Notes under the pieces: model-generated
Databases searched by the model: none
Told to the model about the DNA's origin: nothing
Seen by the model: the letters and a program-made list of their open reading frames with translations, nothing else
Translations under genes and position numbers: made by a program
Source of the DNA: Flavobacteriales bacterium
GTDB taxonomy: Bacteria > Bacteroidota > Bacteroidia > Flavobacteriales_F > PHOS-HE28
Direction of reading: 5' to 3'
Assembly: GCA_020852835.1 (NCBI GenBank)
Contig: JADZAC010000021.1
Location: 1-45,252, forward strand
Length of the DNA stretch: 45,252 nucleotides
Shown here: in pieces, positions 27,731 to 35,829 of the stretch
Layout of the letters: each line of letters begins with the position of its first letter
How positions within the stretch are numbered: the first letter of the stretch is position 1

Positions 27731-27737
27731 GCCCCGG

Positions 27738-28232
27738 TCAGCGAGCCTTGCGGCCCAACTGGCTGCTATCGAAGGAGAGGGGCAGCAAGGCCTCCGCGCT
27801 GAAGGTCTCCACCACCGGCCCTTTCAACACCCCCAACAGCAGGCGGATGGGCCCGCCCTGCCGACGCTCTTGCTCCACCAACGCCTGCCGGCAGATGCCG
27901 CAAGGCGAAACCGGCCGGTTGCCCTTCACCTGGGGCACCACCACCGCCAGGCTTTCCACCACACCTTTGGGCACCACGGCCATGGCTGCGTGCAAGGCCG
28001 TGCGTTCTGCGCAGGTGCCCGCAGGATAGCTGGCATTCTCCTGGTTGCTGCCCGGTACGATCTCGCCGCTTTCCAGCCGCAGGGCGGCCCCCACCTTGAA
28101 CTTGGAATAGGGCGCGTAGGCGTGGCGCGCGGCCTTCACGGCCAGTTCGAGCAATTCCCGGTCATCATCCGGAAGTGCCGACCAGGATGCGTGGTGCAGG
28201 TAATGCAAGGCGATCTTTCGTGTTTGTGCCAT
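27738..28232 (-). CDS. cdd: Cytidine deaminase
   Basis: This 164-residue enzyme deaminates cytidine and deoxycytidine to uridines in pyrimidine salvage. The zinc site is complete: CAERTALHAA supplies one Cys and the catalytic Glu, and SPCGICRQ supplies the other two cysteines. The substrate-binding segment YSKFKVGAAL and NQENASYPAGTCAE are typical of the tetrameric type. The N-terminus has about 25 extra residues compared with the shortest bacterial forms. A cdd gene next to porV and pdhA is, as I recall, a conserved neighbourhood in Flavobacteriia; here the VTC/DUF4956 pair and ispF separate cdd from porV. A TAATTTCG box 16 nt upstream suggests its own promoter. Confidence 0.95.
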   Translation of the reverse strand: MAQTRKIALHYLHHASWSALPDDDRELLELAVKAARHAYAPYSKFKVGAALRLESGEIVPGSNQENASYPAGTCAERTALHAAMAVVPKGVVESLAVVVPQVKGNRPVSPCGICRQALVEQERRQGGPIRLLLGVLKGPVVETFSAEALLPLSFDSSQLGRKAR

Positions 28233-28248
28233 GGTCTGTTGAGGGTGC

Positions 28249-28256
28249 CGAAATTA
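28249..28256 (-). promoter_or_regulatory. Putative -7 box of cdd
   Basis: TAATTTCG on the minus strand, 16 nt before the cdd ATG. It lies in the 174-base divergent gap between cdd and the VTC gene. Confidence 0.45.
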
Positions 28257-28390
28257 CATGGTGCCGCACTTGGGCCGGATCATGCCCCCGCAACAGGCGC
28301 TTGCCTGTAACGCGGCCGGGCGCATTGCGTATGTGTGGCACCGTGCAAGCGTTCTTCACGTGCAGGTTATCGCCATATTGAACCATTGCC

Positions 28391-28398
28391 TAGCTTGG
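28391..28398 (+). promoter_or_regulatory. Putative -7 box of the VTC/DUF4956 pair
   Basis: TAGCTTGG ends 8 nt before the ATG at 28407, the same spacing as in front of the FG-GAP, aminotransferase and YhhN genes. Confidence 0.4.
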
Positions 28399-28406
28399 CC
28401 GCGTCG

Positions 28407-29162
28407 ATGATCACGGAAGAATTGGAACAGGCGATCGGCCTATTCGGCCCCATCAGCCTGGAAGAAATGGATCGTGTGGCCCTGCAATCCAGGATGGACA
28501 CCAAGTTCCTGTTCTCGGCATCGGACCTGCCCGCCCTGCTCCAAAAGCTTTCCACGGAATACCGGATCTTGGAAACGGCGGGCCGGCGCGGCACGCTGTA
28601 CCATACGCTCTACTTCGACACGGCAGGCCGCCGCTCCTATTTCGACCATCACCGCGGCCGCACCTTCCGCCACAAGGTGCGCATGCGCGAATACGTCGGC
28701 TCGGGAACGTGCTTTTTGGAGGTGAAGCTGCGCACCGGCCGGGGCGGCACCAATAAAAAACGCATCGCTGTCCCCGCCATTGCACCGGGATTCACCCCGG
28801 AACAGGCCGCATTCGTGGCGCGGGCCATCGGGGCGGAGTCGGAACTGCAACCTGTCCTGACCAATGATTTCCTGCGGTACACCTTGGTGCACCGCACCCG
28901 CTGGGAAAGGCTCACGCTGGACACCGGGCTGCAATTCACCGCCATGGACGGGCGCACGGCCGCGCTGCCCGGCCTGTGCGTGGCGGAGCTCAAGGAGGGC
29001 CGCACCGGCCATGGCTCCCCTTTCCTGGAGTTGATGAAGGCCCTGCCCAGCCCCCCGGTGAACTTCAGCAAATACTGCATGGGCACGGTGCTGCTCTGGC
29101 CACGCCTCAAATACAACCGTTTCAAACCGATCGTGCTGCGCGCCCGCAAACTGGCCGCATGA
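28407..29162 (+). CDS. VTC domain protein (polyphosphate polymerase-like)
   Basis: This 251-residue protein is a single VTC domain, the tunnel-shaped triphosphate-binding fold of the yeast vacuolar polyphosphate polymerase Vtc4. The expected basic and acidic tunnel residues are visible: the lysine in MDTKFLF, RHKVRMREY, FLEVKLRTGRG, HRTRWERLTLD and VAELKEGR. There is no SPX domain and no membrane span. The ATG at 28407 was chosen because the longer frame begins inside the divergent promoter region. The next gene, a DUF4956 membrane protein, follows 15 bases later; this pairing is widespread in bacteria. Probable role: binds or polymerises phosphate at the membrane with its partner, but bacterial function is not established. 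Confidence 0.85.
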   Translation: MITEELEQAIGLFGPISLEEMDRVALQSRMDTKFLFSASDLPALLQKLSTEYRILETAGRRGTLYHTLYFDTAGRRSYFDHHRGRTFRHKVRMREYVGSGTCFLEVKLRTGRGGTNKKRIAVPAIAPGFTPEQAAFVARAIGAESELQPVLTNDFLRYTLVHRTRWERLTLDTGLQFTAMDGRTAALPGLCVAELKEGRTGHGSPFLELMKALPSPPVNFSKYCMGTVLLWPRLKYNRFKPIVLRARKLAA

Positions 29163-29177
29163 CCTACCCTTGTTACC

Positions 29178-29825
29178 ATGGATGTTTTCGGCATGCATCT
29201 CTATAACGACGGCCTGCTCGGGCTGATCTTCAAGTTCGCCTTGAACTCGGCGGTGGTCTTCATCCTTATCCGCCTGATCTACTACCCGGTGCACCGCAAA
29301 AAGGAGAACCTGTTCACCTACTTTATCTTCAACCTGCTCATTTTCTTCCTCTGCGTGCTGATGAACAGCGTGAAGCTCAGCATGGGCTTCGGCTTCGGCC
29401 TGTTCGCCATCTTCAGCGTGATCCGCTACCGCACCGAGCAGATCGAGGTGAAGGACATGACCTACCTCTTCGCGGTGATCACGCTCGCCGTGGTCAATTC
29501 CCTGGCCAGCGATGCGATCAGTTTGGCCGAGATGGTCTTTGCCAACCTGATGATCCTGGTGCTGGTGTTCCTGCTGGAGAAGGTGTGGGTCACCCGGCAT
29601 GAGTCCATGCGCCTGCTGGTGTACGAAAAGATCGAACTGATCAAACCGGCCAACAAGGAACAGCTCTTCGCCGACCTGCGCGACCGCCTGGGCATACAAC
29701 CCAGCCGCGTGGAGATCGGCAAGATCGACCTGCTGCGCGACACGGCCGAGCTGCGGGTGTTCTACTTCGATGATGAACAGGGCCACGGCTCGTTCACCAC
29801 GGGCCTGCCGGACGATGGCGACTAG
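29178..29825 (+). CDS. DUF4956 membrane protein
   Basis: This 215-residue protein has about four spans in its first 135 residues (FALNSAVVFILIRLIYY, YFIFNLLIFFLCVLM, YLFAVITLAVVNSLA, FANLMILVLVFLLE) and a cytoplasmic C-terminal domain of about 80 residues. The region between spans two and three has the conserved GFGFGLFAIFSVIRYRTEQI segment of the DUF4956 family. It lies 15 bases after the VTC-domain gene, so the two are co-transcribed and probably form a membrane complex. A TACCCTTG sequence 5 nt before its ATG resembles a -7 box but is weak. The stop is 74 bases from the convergent ispF stop. The biochemical role is unknown. Confidence 0.88.
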   Translation: MDVFGMHLYNDGLLGLIFKFALNSAVVFILIRLIYYPVHRKKENLFTYFIFNLLIFFLCVLMNSVKLSMGFGFGLFAIFSVIRYRTEQIEVKDMTYLFAVITLAVVNSLASDAISLAEMVFANLMILVLVFLLEKVWVTRHESMRLLVYEKIELIKPANKEQLFADLRDRLGIQPSRVEIGKIDLLRDTAELRVFYFDDEQGHGSFTTGLPDDGD

Positions 29826-29899
29826 AGGTCGTTCCCGAATTGTTCTTGGAAGCGGGCCCGCGGGACCGCGCCGCCCATTGGATGCTATCGGGGTGTGCG

Positions 29900-30385
29900 C
29901 TAGCCGTTGCTGCGCTGCACCAGCACCACGGCGTAGGCCGCCACGCCTTCACCGCGGCCGGTAAAGCCCATTTTTTCGTTGGTGCTGGCCTTCACGGACA
30001 CGGCGTCCATCGGCACTTCCAACAGCTCCGCGATCACCTGCCGCATGGCATCCACGTGTGGGCGCAGCTTGGGCAGCTCCAGCACCACCGTGCAATCCAT
30101 ATTGCCCACATACCAGCCCTTGGCGTGCACCAGCCCTACCACATGGGCGAGCAGCTGGCGGCTATCGGCGTCCTTCCACTGCGCACTGGTGTCCGGAAAA
30201 TGCAAGCCGATATCGCCCAGCGCAACGGCGCCCAGCAGCGCATCGGCAATGGCGTGGAGGAGCACGTCGGCATCGCTGTGCCCCAAACCGCCCTTGTCGA
30301 AGGGGATATGCACCCCGCCCAGCAGGAACGGTCTTCCCGCCACCAAGCGGTGCGAGTCGTATCCAAAACCCGTGCGGAAGATCAT
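29900..30385 (-). CDS. ispF: 2-C-methyl-D-erythritol 2,4-cyclodiphosphate synthase
   Basis: This 161-residue enzyme catalyses the fifth step of the MEP isoprenoid pathway, closing the cyclic diphosphate and releasing CMP. The zinc ligands are in GYDSHRL (Asp and His) and SDADVLLHAIADALLG (His); the substrate-binding DIGLHFPD and the C-terminal STNEKMGFTGRGEGVAAYAV motif are intact. Length is standard for a trimeric IspF. Its ATG overlaps the porV stop by 4 bases (ATGA), so it is translated from the porV transcript. The coupling of a metabolic gene to a secretion-system gene is conserved in parts of Flavobacteriales as far as I recall, and is probably positional. Confidence 0.96.
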   Translation of the reverse strand: MIFRTGFGYDSHRLVAGRPFLLGGVHIPFDKGGLGHSDADVLLHAIADALLGAVALGDIGLHFPDTSAQWKDADSRQLLAHVVGLVHAKGWYVGNMDCTVVLELPKLRPHVDAMRQVIAELLEVPMDAVSVKASTNEKMGFTGRGEGVAAYAVVLVQRSNG

Positions 30386-31695
30386 TCCCCGCTGTCCGAG
30401 GCCTTGCGTGCCTTGCCGTCGAAGTTGAAGCCCAGGGTGAATCGCAGCGTATTGGCCAAGGGGCTGCGCGTGGTGTTGGCGATCAGGTAGCTGAAATCCA
30501 GCGTGAACATGCTGTACTTCACGCCCAGGCCCATGGTGAAGTACTTGCGGTCGCCTTTGGTGGCGGCTTCCCAGAAGTAGCCCGTGCGGAAGGCGAACTG
30601 CTTGGCGTACCAGTATTCCAGCCCGCCTCCGTAATAGAACTCACGCAGCTCCTCGCGGAACTGGCTGCCGGGTTCCACATGCTGCACCCCGCTCTCATCC
30701 AGGTACACATCGCCCGGCGCATCGCTGAACGAGCCGAAGATGCCCGAGGCCACGCCGCGCTCCGGGTCCTCGCCGCTGAAGATCACGTAGTTGCCATCCT
30801 CCATCACGTACTGGGGCGTACCATTGGCATTCTCTTCCACCTTGTACACGGGGGGCGTGGGCACCAGCAATTTGTTCACGTCGGCGTTGAAGGTGATGGA
30901 GTTGTAGGGGTCCAGGTCGATGGTGAAGGCCGGCCCCAGGCGCAGGTTGATCGGCAGGAAGTCCGTGCGGGAAGTTTCGCTGTAGGACATTTTGTTGCCG
31001 ATGTTGGACACATCGATCCCGAAGGCGAAGCTGGCGTCCCGGTCGCCCACGGTCATTTGGTCATTCTGGTAGAAGAAGGAGAGGTCGGCGGCAACGGCCT
31101 GGCCGGCCTTGGTGTTGGCCCCGCTCACGTTGAGGCCTCCGGTGAGGTTGCTGTTCACATAGCGCAGGGTGATGCCCCCGGAGGTGCGATCGCTGAATTT
31201 CTGGGCGTAGGAAACGTCGAAGGCGAATTCGGCAGGCTTGAAATCACGGATCACCTGCCCGCTGTTGTCCGTGAAGGTGATGCTGCCGAGGTTGAAATAG
31301 CGCAGGGAGCCGCCCAAGGCGCTGTTCTTGTCCAGTTTCTTGTAGCCAGAAATATAGGCCAGGCTCATGTCCGGCACCAAGTTGCGCAGCCAGGGTGAAA
31401 CCGATACGCGGAACTCCACGTCATTTTCGGCGAAGGCGATCTTGCTGGGGTTCCAGTGCAGGGCATTGGCGTCGGCCGGCAGGGCCACCCCGGCGTCACC
31501 CATGCCGCCGGAGCGCGAATCCGGGCCGATCAGCAGGAAAGGCACGGCGGTGGTGATGGTGTTCAACCGCGGACCGCACTCTTGGCCGCTGAGCTCGGTA
31601 ATACAGCCTTGACTAACCTGAGCGCTCACCACGGTGGCGGCGGCGAGTGCACCCAACAAGGCGGTGCGGCGTGCAAGAAGGGTCATGGGCGACAT
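30382..31695 (-). CDS. porV: Type IX secretion outer membrane protein PorV (LptO)
   Basis: This 437-residue protein is an outer-membrane beta barrel of the FadL-like class that carries type IX substrates from the translocon to the attachment complex with PorU. A signal peptide covers about the first 25 residues (ALLGALAAATVVSAQ). Diagnostic segments are TAVPFLLIGPDSRSGGMGDAG near the mature N-terminus, ALHWNPSKIAFAE and the C-terminal KYFTMGLGVKYSMFTLDFSYLI. The start may be the ATG at 31695 or 31686 (three residues shorter). It lies 54 bases downstream of porU on the same strand with a perfect TATATTTG box in between, so it can be transcribed separately, and it is translationally coupled to ispF. 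Confidence 0.93.
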   Translation of the reverse strand: MSPMTLLARRTALLGALAAATVVSAQVSQGCITELSGQECGPRLNTITTAVPFLLIGPDSRSGGMGDAGVALPADANALHWNPSKIAFAENDVEFRVSVSPWLRNLVPDMSLAYISGYKKLDKNSALGGSLRYFNLGSITFTDNSGQVIRDFKPAEFAFDVSYAQKFSDRTSGGITLRYVNSNLTGGLNVSGANTKAGQAVAADLSFFYQNDQMTVGDRDASFAFGIDVSNIGNKMSYSETSRTDFLPINLRLGPAFTIDLDPYNSITFNADVNKLLVPTPPVYKVEENANGTPQYVMEDGNYVIFSGEDPERGVASGIFGSFSDAPGDVYLDESGVQHVEPGSQFREELREFYYGGGLEYWYAKQFAFRTGYFWEAATKGDRKYFTMGLGVKYSMFTLDFSYLIANTTRSPLANTLRFTLGFNFDGKARKASDSGE

Positions 31696-31714
31696 GCTTA
31701 CGGAAAACGGGCGG

Positions 31715-31722
31715 CAAATATA
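31715..31722 (-). promoter_or_regulatory. -7 box of porV-ispF
   Basis: TATATTTG, a perfect TAnnTTTG, in the 54-base gap between porU and porV; 19 nt before the first ATG. A -33 element is not obvious. Confidence 0.5.
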
Positions 31723-31749
31723 CGCGGCTTACGGGGGGGTTATTGTCCA

Positions 31750-34700
31750 CTACCGCAGGATCACCAGCTTCTCCAACTTCTCGGCCCGCTCGCCCGATGG
31801 GGTGGCGATGCTGAGGCGGTATACGTACACCCCCCTTCCGATGCGGTCCCCGGCATCGTCCAAGCCGTCCCATGGCAGCGCTTCACTGCGGAAGCCGTTG
31901 CAGTTCAGCCGCCGGTTGATGGTCTTCACCAGGCGGCCCGCCACGGTGAATACCTGCACTTGGCAGTCCAAGGTGGTGCATGGGCGGTTGTGCTCGAAAT
32001 AGAACTCGGTGTGCGTGGTGAACGGGTTGGGGTAGTTGAGCACGTGCTCCAAGGCCAATTCCGCCGATGGGGCCACGACAAAATCCACGCTCTTGCTGCT
32101 GCTGTTGTTGTGCACGTCCCATGCCTTGAGGTCCAGGGTATGGCTGCCTTCGGGCAGGCTGCTCAAGCGGTAGCGCACGCTACCGCTCTTGTAGGTGTCC
32201 TTGTCGGCCTCATACCAGTCGTTGAGCACGATGGCGTTCTGGGTATTGGCGTCCAGCGTGGCGGTAAGATCGTGCCCGATGCTGCTGCCCATGGTGTTGA
32301 TGCCACTGCTGTCGTACAGTTTGGCGAAGAGCAGGGGTGTTTCGCTGGTGGTGCCCCCGTTCACGAAGCTCTCATCGTTCATGAACAGCTCCAGGGTAGG
32401 CCCGGTCCCGTCTGCCAAGGCATGCTCATCGGTGCCGCCCACCAGCATGCCGTTGGTGTAACCGCAGGCATTGGTGGCCAATCCTTCGGCATACACCGAT
32501 ACACGGCCCGAATCCACCCGGTAATCGATGTCCTTGGGCACCACGAAGGTGAACTGGAACTGGCCGTTGGTCACCGTGGCCCGGCCCCGGTAAATGATGT
32601 TTTTGCGCAGGTCGAAGTGGAACGGATCGGTATTGGGCCCGGGATCGTTTTCCAAGGTGGTCACCGCCACCTGCTTATCGTAAACCGTGGGCACCACGGT
32701 ACCGTTGAAATCGGTGAGCACTTGGCCGCCGCTGCCGTTCACCGTGCCCGTGATGCGCACCACGGAAAGCGCCTTCACGGTGTCCAACGGGTTGCCCAAG
32801 GTATCGGTGATGGCCGTGATGAACGCCTGGTTGCGGGCCATGGCCAAGCGCGCAGAGGGGTCGCCCAGCAGGGAGAAGATGCGGTGGTTGGGGGTACCGA
32901 TGTTGCTGGCAGGGGTGGCAGCCACTTTGGTCTGGCGGTAGGTGTCGCCCAAACGCCGGTCGCGGCCTTCTTCATCGGCGGGCAGGAACACCACGTCGTA
33001 GAAATCGTTGGAAATGTTCTGGTTGGCGCTGCTGTAAGCCAATCGCGTGGTGGTCATCAGGCCCATGCCCCCCCCGTTGGCGTTGAGCAGCACGAATTCG
33101 CCCGCAGACGTGCGCACGGGGTCGTCCCAGCGGCTGAACTCGCAGGTGGCCGTCATGAACAGCGGCAGGCGGTCGATGTTGGTCCACCCCAGGATGGTGG
33201 TGTTGTCCAGAATGCGCTCATGGGCCCAGCCCACTTCCCCGCCATGCCCTACGTAGTTCACCAGCAGGGCCCCTTTTTGCACCCGGTCGCGGATCTCGTT
33301 GGTGGCGTCCGGGTAGCGCTGCCCGCCCGGGGTACTGAACTGCACATAGGCATCCAAGTAGATCTTGTTCACGTTCAGGCAGGGCGATTCCTGCTCCACG
33401 CGCTTGGCGAGCAGATCGCTGTTCTTCATGTGCACGGTTCCGTCGGAAACTCCTCCGTCCTGGTCGTCCGAACAGAACAGCACGCTGTTGCGCCAGTCGG
33501 CCGCCCCGCCATCTCCCCCGGTTTCGCACGCGGTGGCAGCGGTTTGTGAGAGGTCCAGCCGGTCGTAGTTCAGCAACTTGCCCACCACGGCCCGCGCCTG
33601 TTCCAGGCTGCTCACGGGCAGGCGCCCCACCCCCATGTCGATCAGGTCATTTTGTTCCTCCCCCTCATCGTCGTCCAAGATCACGAAGTAATCGTCGCTG
33701 GTATAGGAGTAATTGAGCGTCCAGGAGTTGGCGCTCTGGTAGGTGGGGATCAAATTCTGGTTGCTGGGGTTCTGCGAAAGGTTGTCATAGGAGCCATCGC
33801 CCATGAGCAACAGGTAGCGCGGCTGCATCAAGGGGTCGGCGCCGGCCCGATCGTACAACATCTTCATGTAGCGCTTAATGGCGGTGGCATCGCGCTGGCC
33901 GGAAGAGAATTCGTTGAACACCTGCTGGGTGGACACTACCTGCACCACCAACCCTTCCTCCGAGCGGCGCTGGGCCAAGCGGTTGGCCTCGCCCAGGTAC
34001 TCGGCTGGCGCTACGATCACCAGGTCGGTGGGCAATGGGGTGGCGTGCAGGTTTTGCGGCGGTACGGGCCCGATGGCCTTGGGCGTGGCCAAGCCGCTGT
34101 TCTTGAAGGCGATGAACTGGCGCAGGCTGTCGGTGGCCAGGAGAAAGCTGCGCTGGCTTCCGTTCAGCGGGGCCTGCACCTCTTTCACTTCCGTGGGCGA
34201 GGTGATCTCCCAGATGTGTTCCACTGCAGCCGCCTGGTCCAGCACGAAGTGGCCGATGCGCCCCGCCCCCACCGTTTGCAGGTCGCGGAAGGCCATTTGG
34301 TCGCCGGTCATGCGCAAGGCCCTGCGCGCGTTCACCTCCAGGTAGTCCATGTAGCCCAGGGAGGTCACCGGGTCGTACTTGTTGAAGGTAACGGACACCG
34401 TGAGGCTGGAGCCTATGGCGGGCAGACTGATCAATTCGCTCAGGTACATCCCATAAGGCGCTGTCTCATATGTGCCCACATCCGTTACGGTGATGTTGCG
34501 CGTAACCCCGGCAGCTTGCACGGTGAAGGAACTGGGTTCGCCAATGGAACGCCCCAGCACGTTCACTTTCAGCCGGATGGAGTCGGCTGCATTCAAATTG
34601 GGCAGGGCGAAACTGTAGTTGTAGCTGGTGACCTGGTCGAATACCTCGCTGAAGCGCACGCGGCCGGATTTCACCACGTTCACCCCGTCGTTGTCGATCA

Positions 34701-35652
34701 CCTGCCGGTCATTGAACACGGTGATCTCGTCGGTGGCGGTACCTGAGCTGGGCACGGCGTCCGCAATGCGCTTGGGGGCATCGGTGCCAATGCCCACGAA
34801 GAAGCTCGCCGAGTCGGAATACACGTTCTTCACATGCTCGAACCGCCGGCCGTCGGAACTGGTGGTCCATCGCTGGGGGCCGCTGGCATAGAAGAGGATG
34901 CGGTCGCCCGGATCGAACTGGCCGTCGCCGCCGTCCTCCACCCGGATGGCGTTCTGCAGCAGGTCGGTGGGCAGGAACGGCGTATTGGTGAAGGGCAGCA
35001 TGCCGGCATGGTTGCCGTAGATGTTGATGGCATCGGAGGCCAGGCCGGAGACATCCACCCCCAATTGTTGCAAAAAGGCGTGGGAGAGCTCGTACACGCC
35101 GTCCGAGGGCACGGTGAACCGGTACCAGCTGCCTTGGGCCAGCTTGGAACTGGCCGGATAGCTGGCGGCGCGGTGGGCGGGTACGGCGCCGTGTTCCTCC
35201 ACCAGGGCCAAGCGGTAGCTCATCAAGCGTTCCACCCGGCCGGTGGCGGGATTCCTGCGGTAAGGCTCAATGTCCACCAGGGCGTGCGGCTGTTTGCGGG
35301 AGGTGCCCATGGCCGAGCGGATCACCGGCTCGGCGCCGGGTTCGCCCAAGCCGGGCAGTTCCTTCAGCTCTTCGGCGGCAAGCACCTGCCACTGCTGATC
35401 CAACAAATGAACAGTGAAGCCGGTGGTGCCCCCGGTGAGCGGGCGCAGCTCATGGATCAAGGGCAGGAACTGGCGCTGTGGATCGAACACGGCCTTGTTC
35501 CACCACAGGGGCCTGGCCGCTTCGCCATCTTTGGCGGCACCCTTGGCCGCTTGGCCTTCCAGCCTTTCCGGAACTTTGGCAACGGGCGCGCGTTGCTGGG
35601 CGAATGAGGTGAGGGAGGCACTGAACAGGAGGATGCCGAAGCTGGCGCGCAT
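31750..35652 (-). CDS. porU: Type IX secretion system sortase PorU
   Basis: This 1300-residue surface protease removes the C-terminal sorting domain of exported proteins and attaches them to the cell-surface anchor. The signal peptide is about 1-18 (ILLFSASLTSFAQQ). The gingipain-type (C25) catalytic domain lies at about residues 560-940, with the His803 in VNYVGHGG and Cys837 in FMTATCEFSRW as the dyad. Upstream is a long beta-rich N-terminal region, and downstream are Ig-like modules. The last 90 residues are a sorting domain (NYPNPFTTHTEFYF, then GRGVYVYRLSI), as in other PorU proteins, where it is retained. porV follows on the same strand. The start faces that of porP across a 177-base divergent region with two overlapping promoter boxes. 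Confidence 0.95.
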   Translation of the reverse strand: MRASFGILLFSASLTSFAQQRAPVAKVPERLEGQAAKGAAKDGEAARPLWWNKAVFDPQRQFLPLIHELRPLTGGTTGFTVHLLDQQWQVLAAEELKELPGLGEPGAEPVIRSAMGTSRKQPHALVDIEPYRRNPATGRVERLMSYRLALVEEHGAVPAHRAASYPASSKLAQGSWYRFTVPSDGVYELSHAFLQQLGVDVSGLASDAINIYGNHAGMLPFTNTPFLPTDLLQNAIRVEDGGDGQFDPGDRILFYASGPQRWTTSSDGRRFEHVKNVYSDSASFFVGIGTDAPKRIADAVPSSGTATDEITVFNDRQVIDNDGVNVVKSGRVRFSEVFDQVTSYNYSFALPNLNAADSIRLKVNVLGRSIGEPSSFTVQAAGVTRNITVTDVGTYETAPYGMYLSELISLPAIGSSLTVSVTFNKYDPVTSLGYMDYLEVNARRALRMTGDQMAFRDLQTVGAGRIGHFVLDQAAAVEHIWEITSPTEVKEVQAPLNGSQRSFLLATDSLRQFIAFKNSGLATPKAIGPVPPQNLHATPLPTDLVIVAPAEYLGEANRLAQRRSEEGLVVQVVSTQQVFNEFSSGQRDATAIKRYMKMLYDRAGADPLMQPRYLLLMGDGSYDNLSQNPSNQNLIPTYQSANSWTLNYSYTSDDYFVILDDDEGEEQNDLIDMGVGRLPVSSLEQARAVVGKLLNYDRLDLSQTAATACETGGDGGAADWRNSVLFCSDDQDGGVSDGTVHMKNSDLLAKRVEQESPCLNVNKIYLDAYVQFSTPGGQRYPDATNEIRDRVQKGALLVNYVGHGGEVGWAHERILDNTTILGWTNIDRLPLFMTATCEFSRWDDPVRTSAGEFVLLNANGGGMGLMTTTRLAYSSANQNISNDFYDVVFLPADEEGRDRRLGDTYRQTKVAATPASNIGTPNHRIFSLLGDPSARLAMARNQAFITAITDTLGNPLDTVKALSVVRITGTVNGSGGQVLTDFNGTVVPTVYDKQVAVTTLENDPGPNTDPFHFDLRKNIIYRGRATVTNGQFQFTFVVPKDIDYRVDSGRVSVYAEGLATNACGYTNGMLVGGTDEHALADGTGPTLELFMNDESFVNGGTTSETPLLFAKLYDSSGINTMGSSIGHDLTATLDANTQNAIVLNDWYEADKDTYKSGSVRYRLSSLPEGSHTLDLKAWDVHNNSSSKSVDFVVAPSAELALEHVLNYPNPFTTHTEFYFEHNRPCTTLDCQVQVFTVAGRLVKTINRRLNCNGFRSEALPWDGLDDAGDRIGRGVYVYRLSIATPSGERAEKLEKLVILR

Positions 35653-35687
35653 AGGGGGAGATTAGCGGTGGAACATGCCGTTCGGGC

Positions 35688-35703
35688 CGAAAGTATACCT
35701 TCG
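35688..35703. promoter_or_regulatory. Overlapping divergent -7 boxes between porU and porP
   Basis: CGAAAGTATACCTTCG reads TACTTTCG on the minus strand (35688-35695, 35 nt before the porU ATG) and TACCTTCG on the plus strand (35696-35703). The whole is a palindrome with one mismatched pair, so both directions would share the same site. Confidence 0.45.
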
Positions 35704-35788
35704 ACCCGTTCACTTCCGGAACACCCCGACAACGACCTTCCAGCCAGCTTATTGCAAGGGCAATAACAACGAACTGCGCAACGATACG

Positions 35789-35796
35789 TATACTTG
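35789..35796 (+). promoter_or_regulatory. Second candidate -7 box for porP-gldJ
   Basis: TATACTTG, one mismatch to TAnnTTTG, 33 nt before the porP ATG at 35830. An in-frame TTG inside this box could be mistaken for a start codon. Confidence 0.35.
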
Positions 35797-35829
35797 GCGG
35801 CCTCAAAAGGCAATGAACGACCGTGTAGC

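Noticed and set aside
35794..35829. TTG start for porP
   Set aside because: It lies inside a promoter-like box and would put a charged extension in front of a clear signal peptide starting at 35830.
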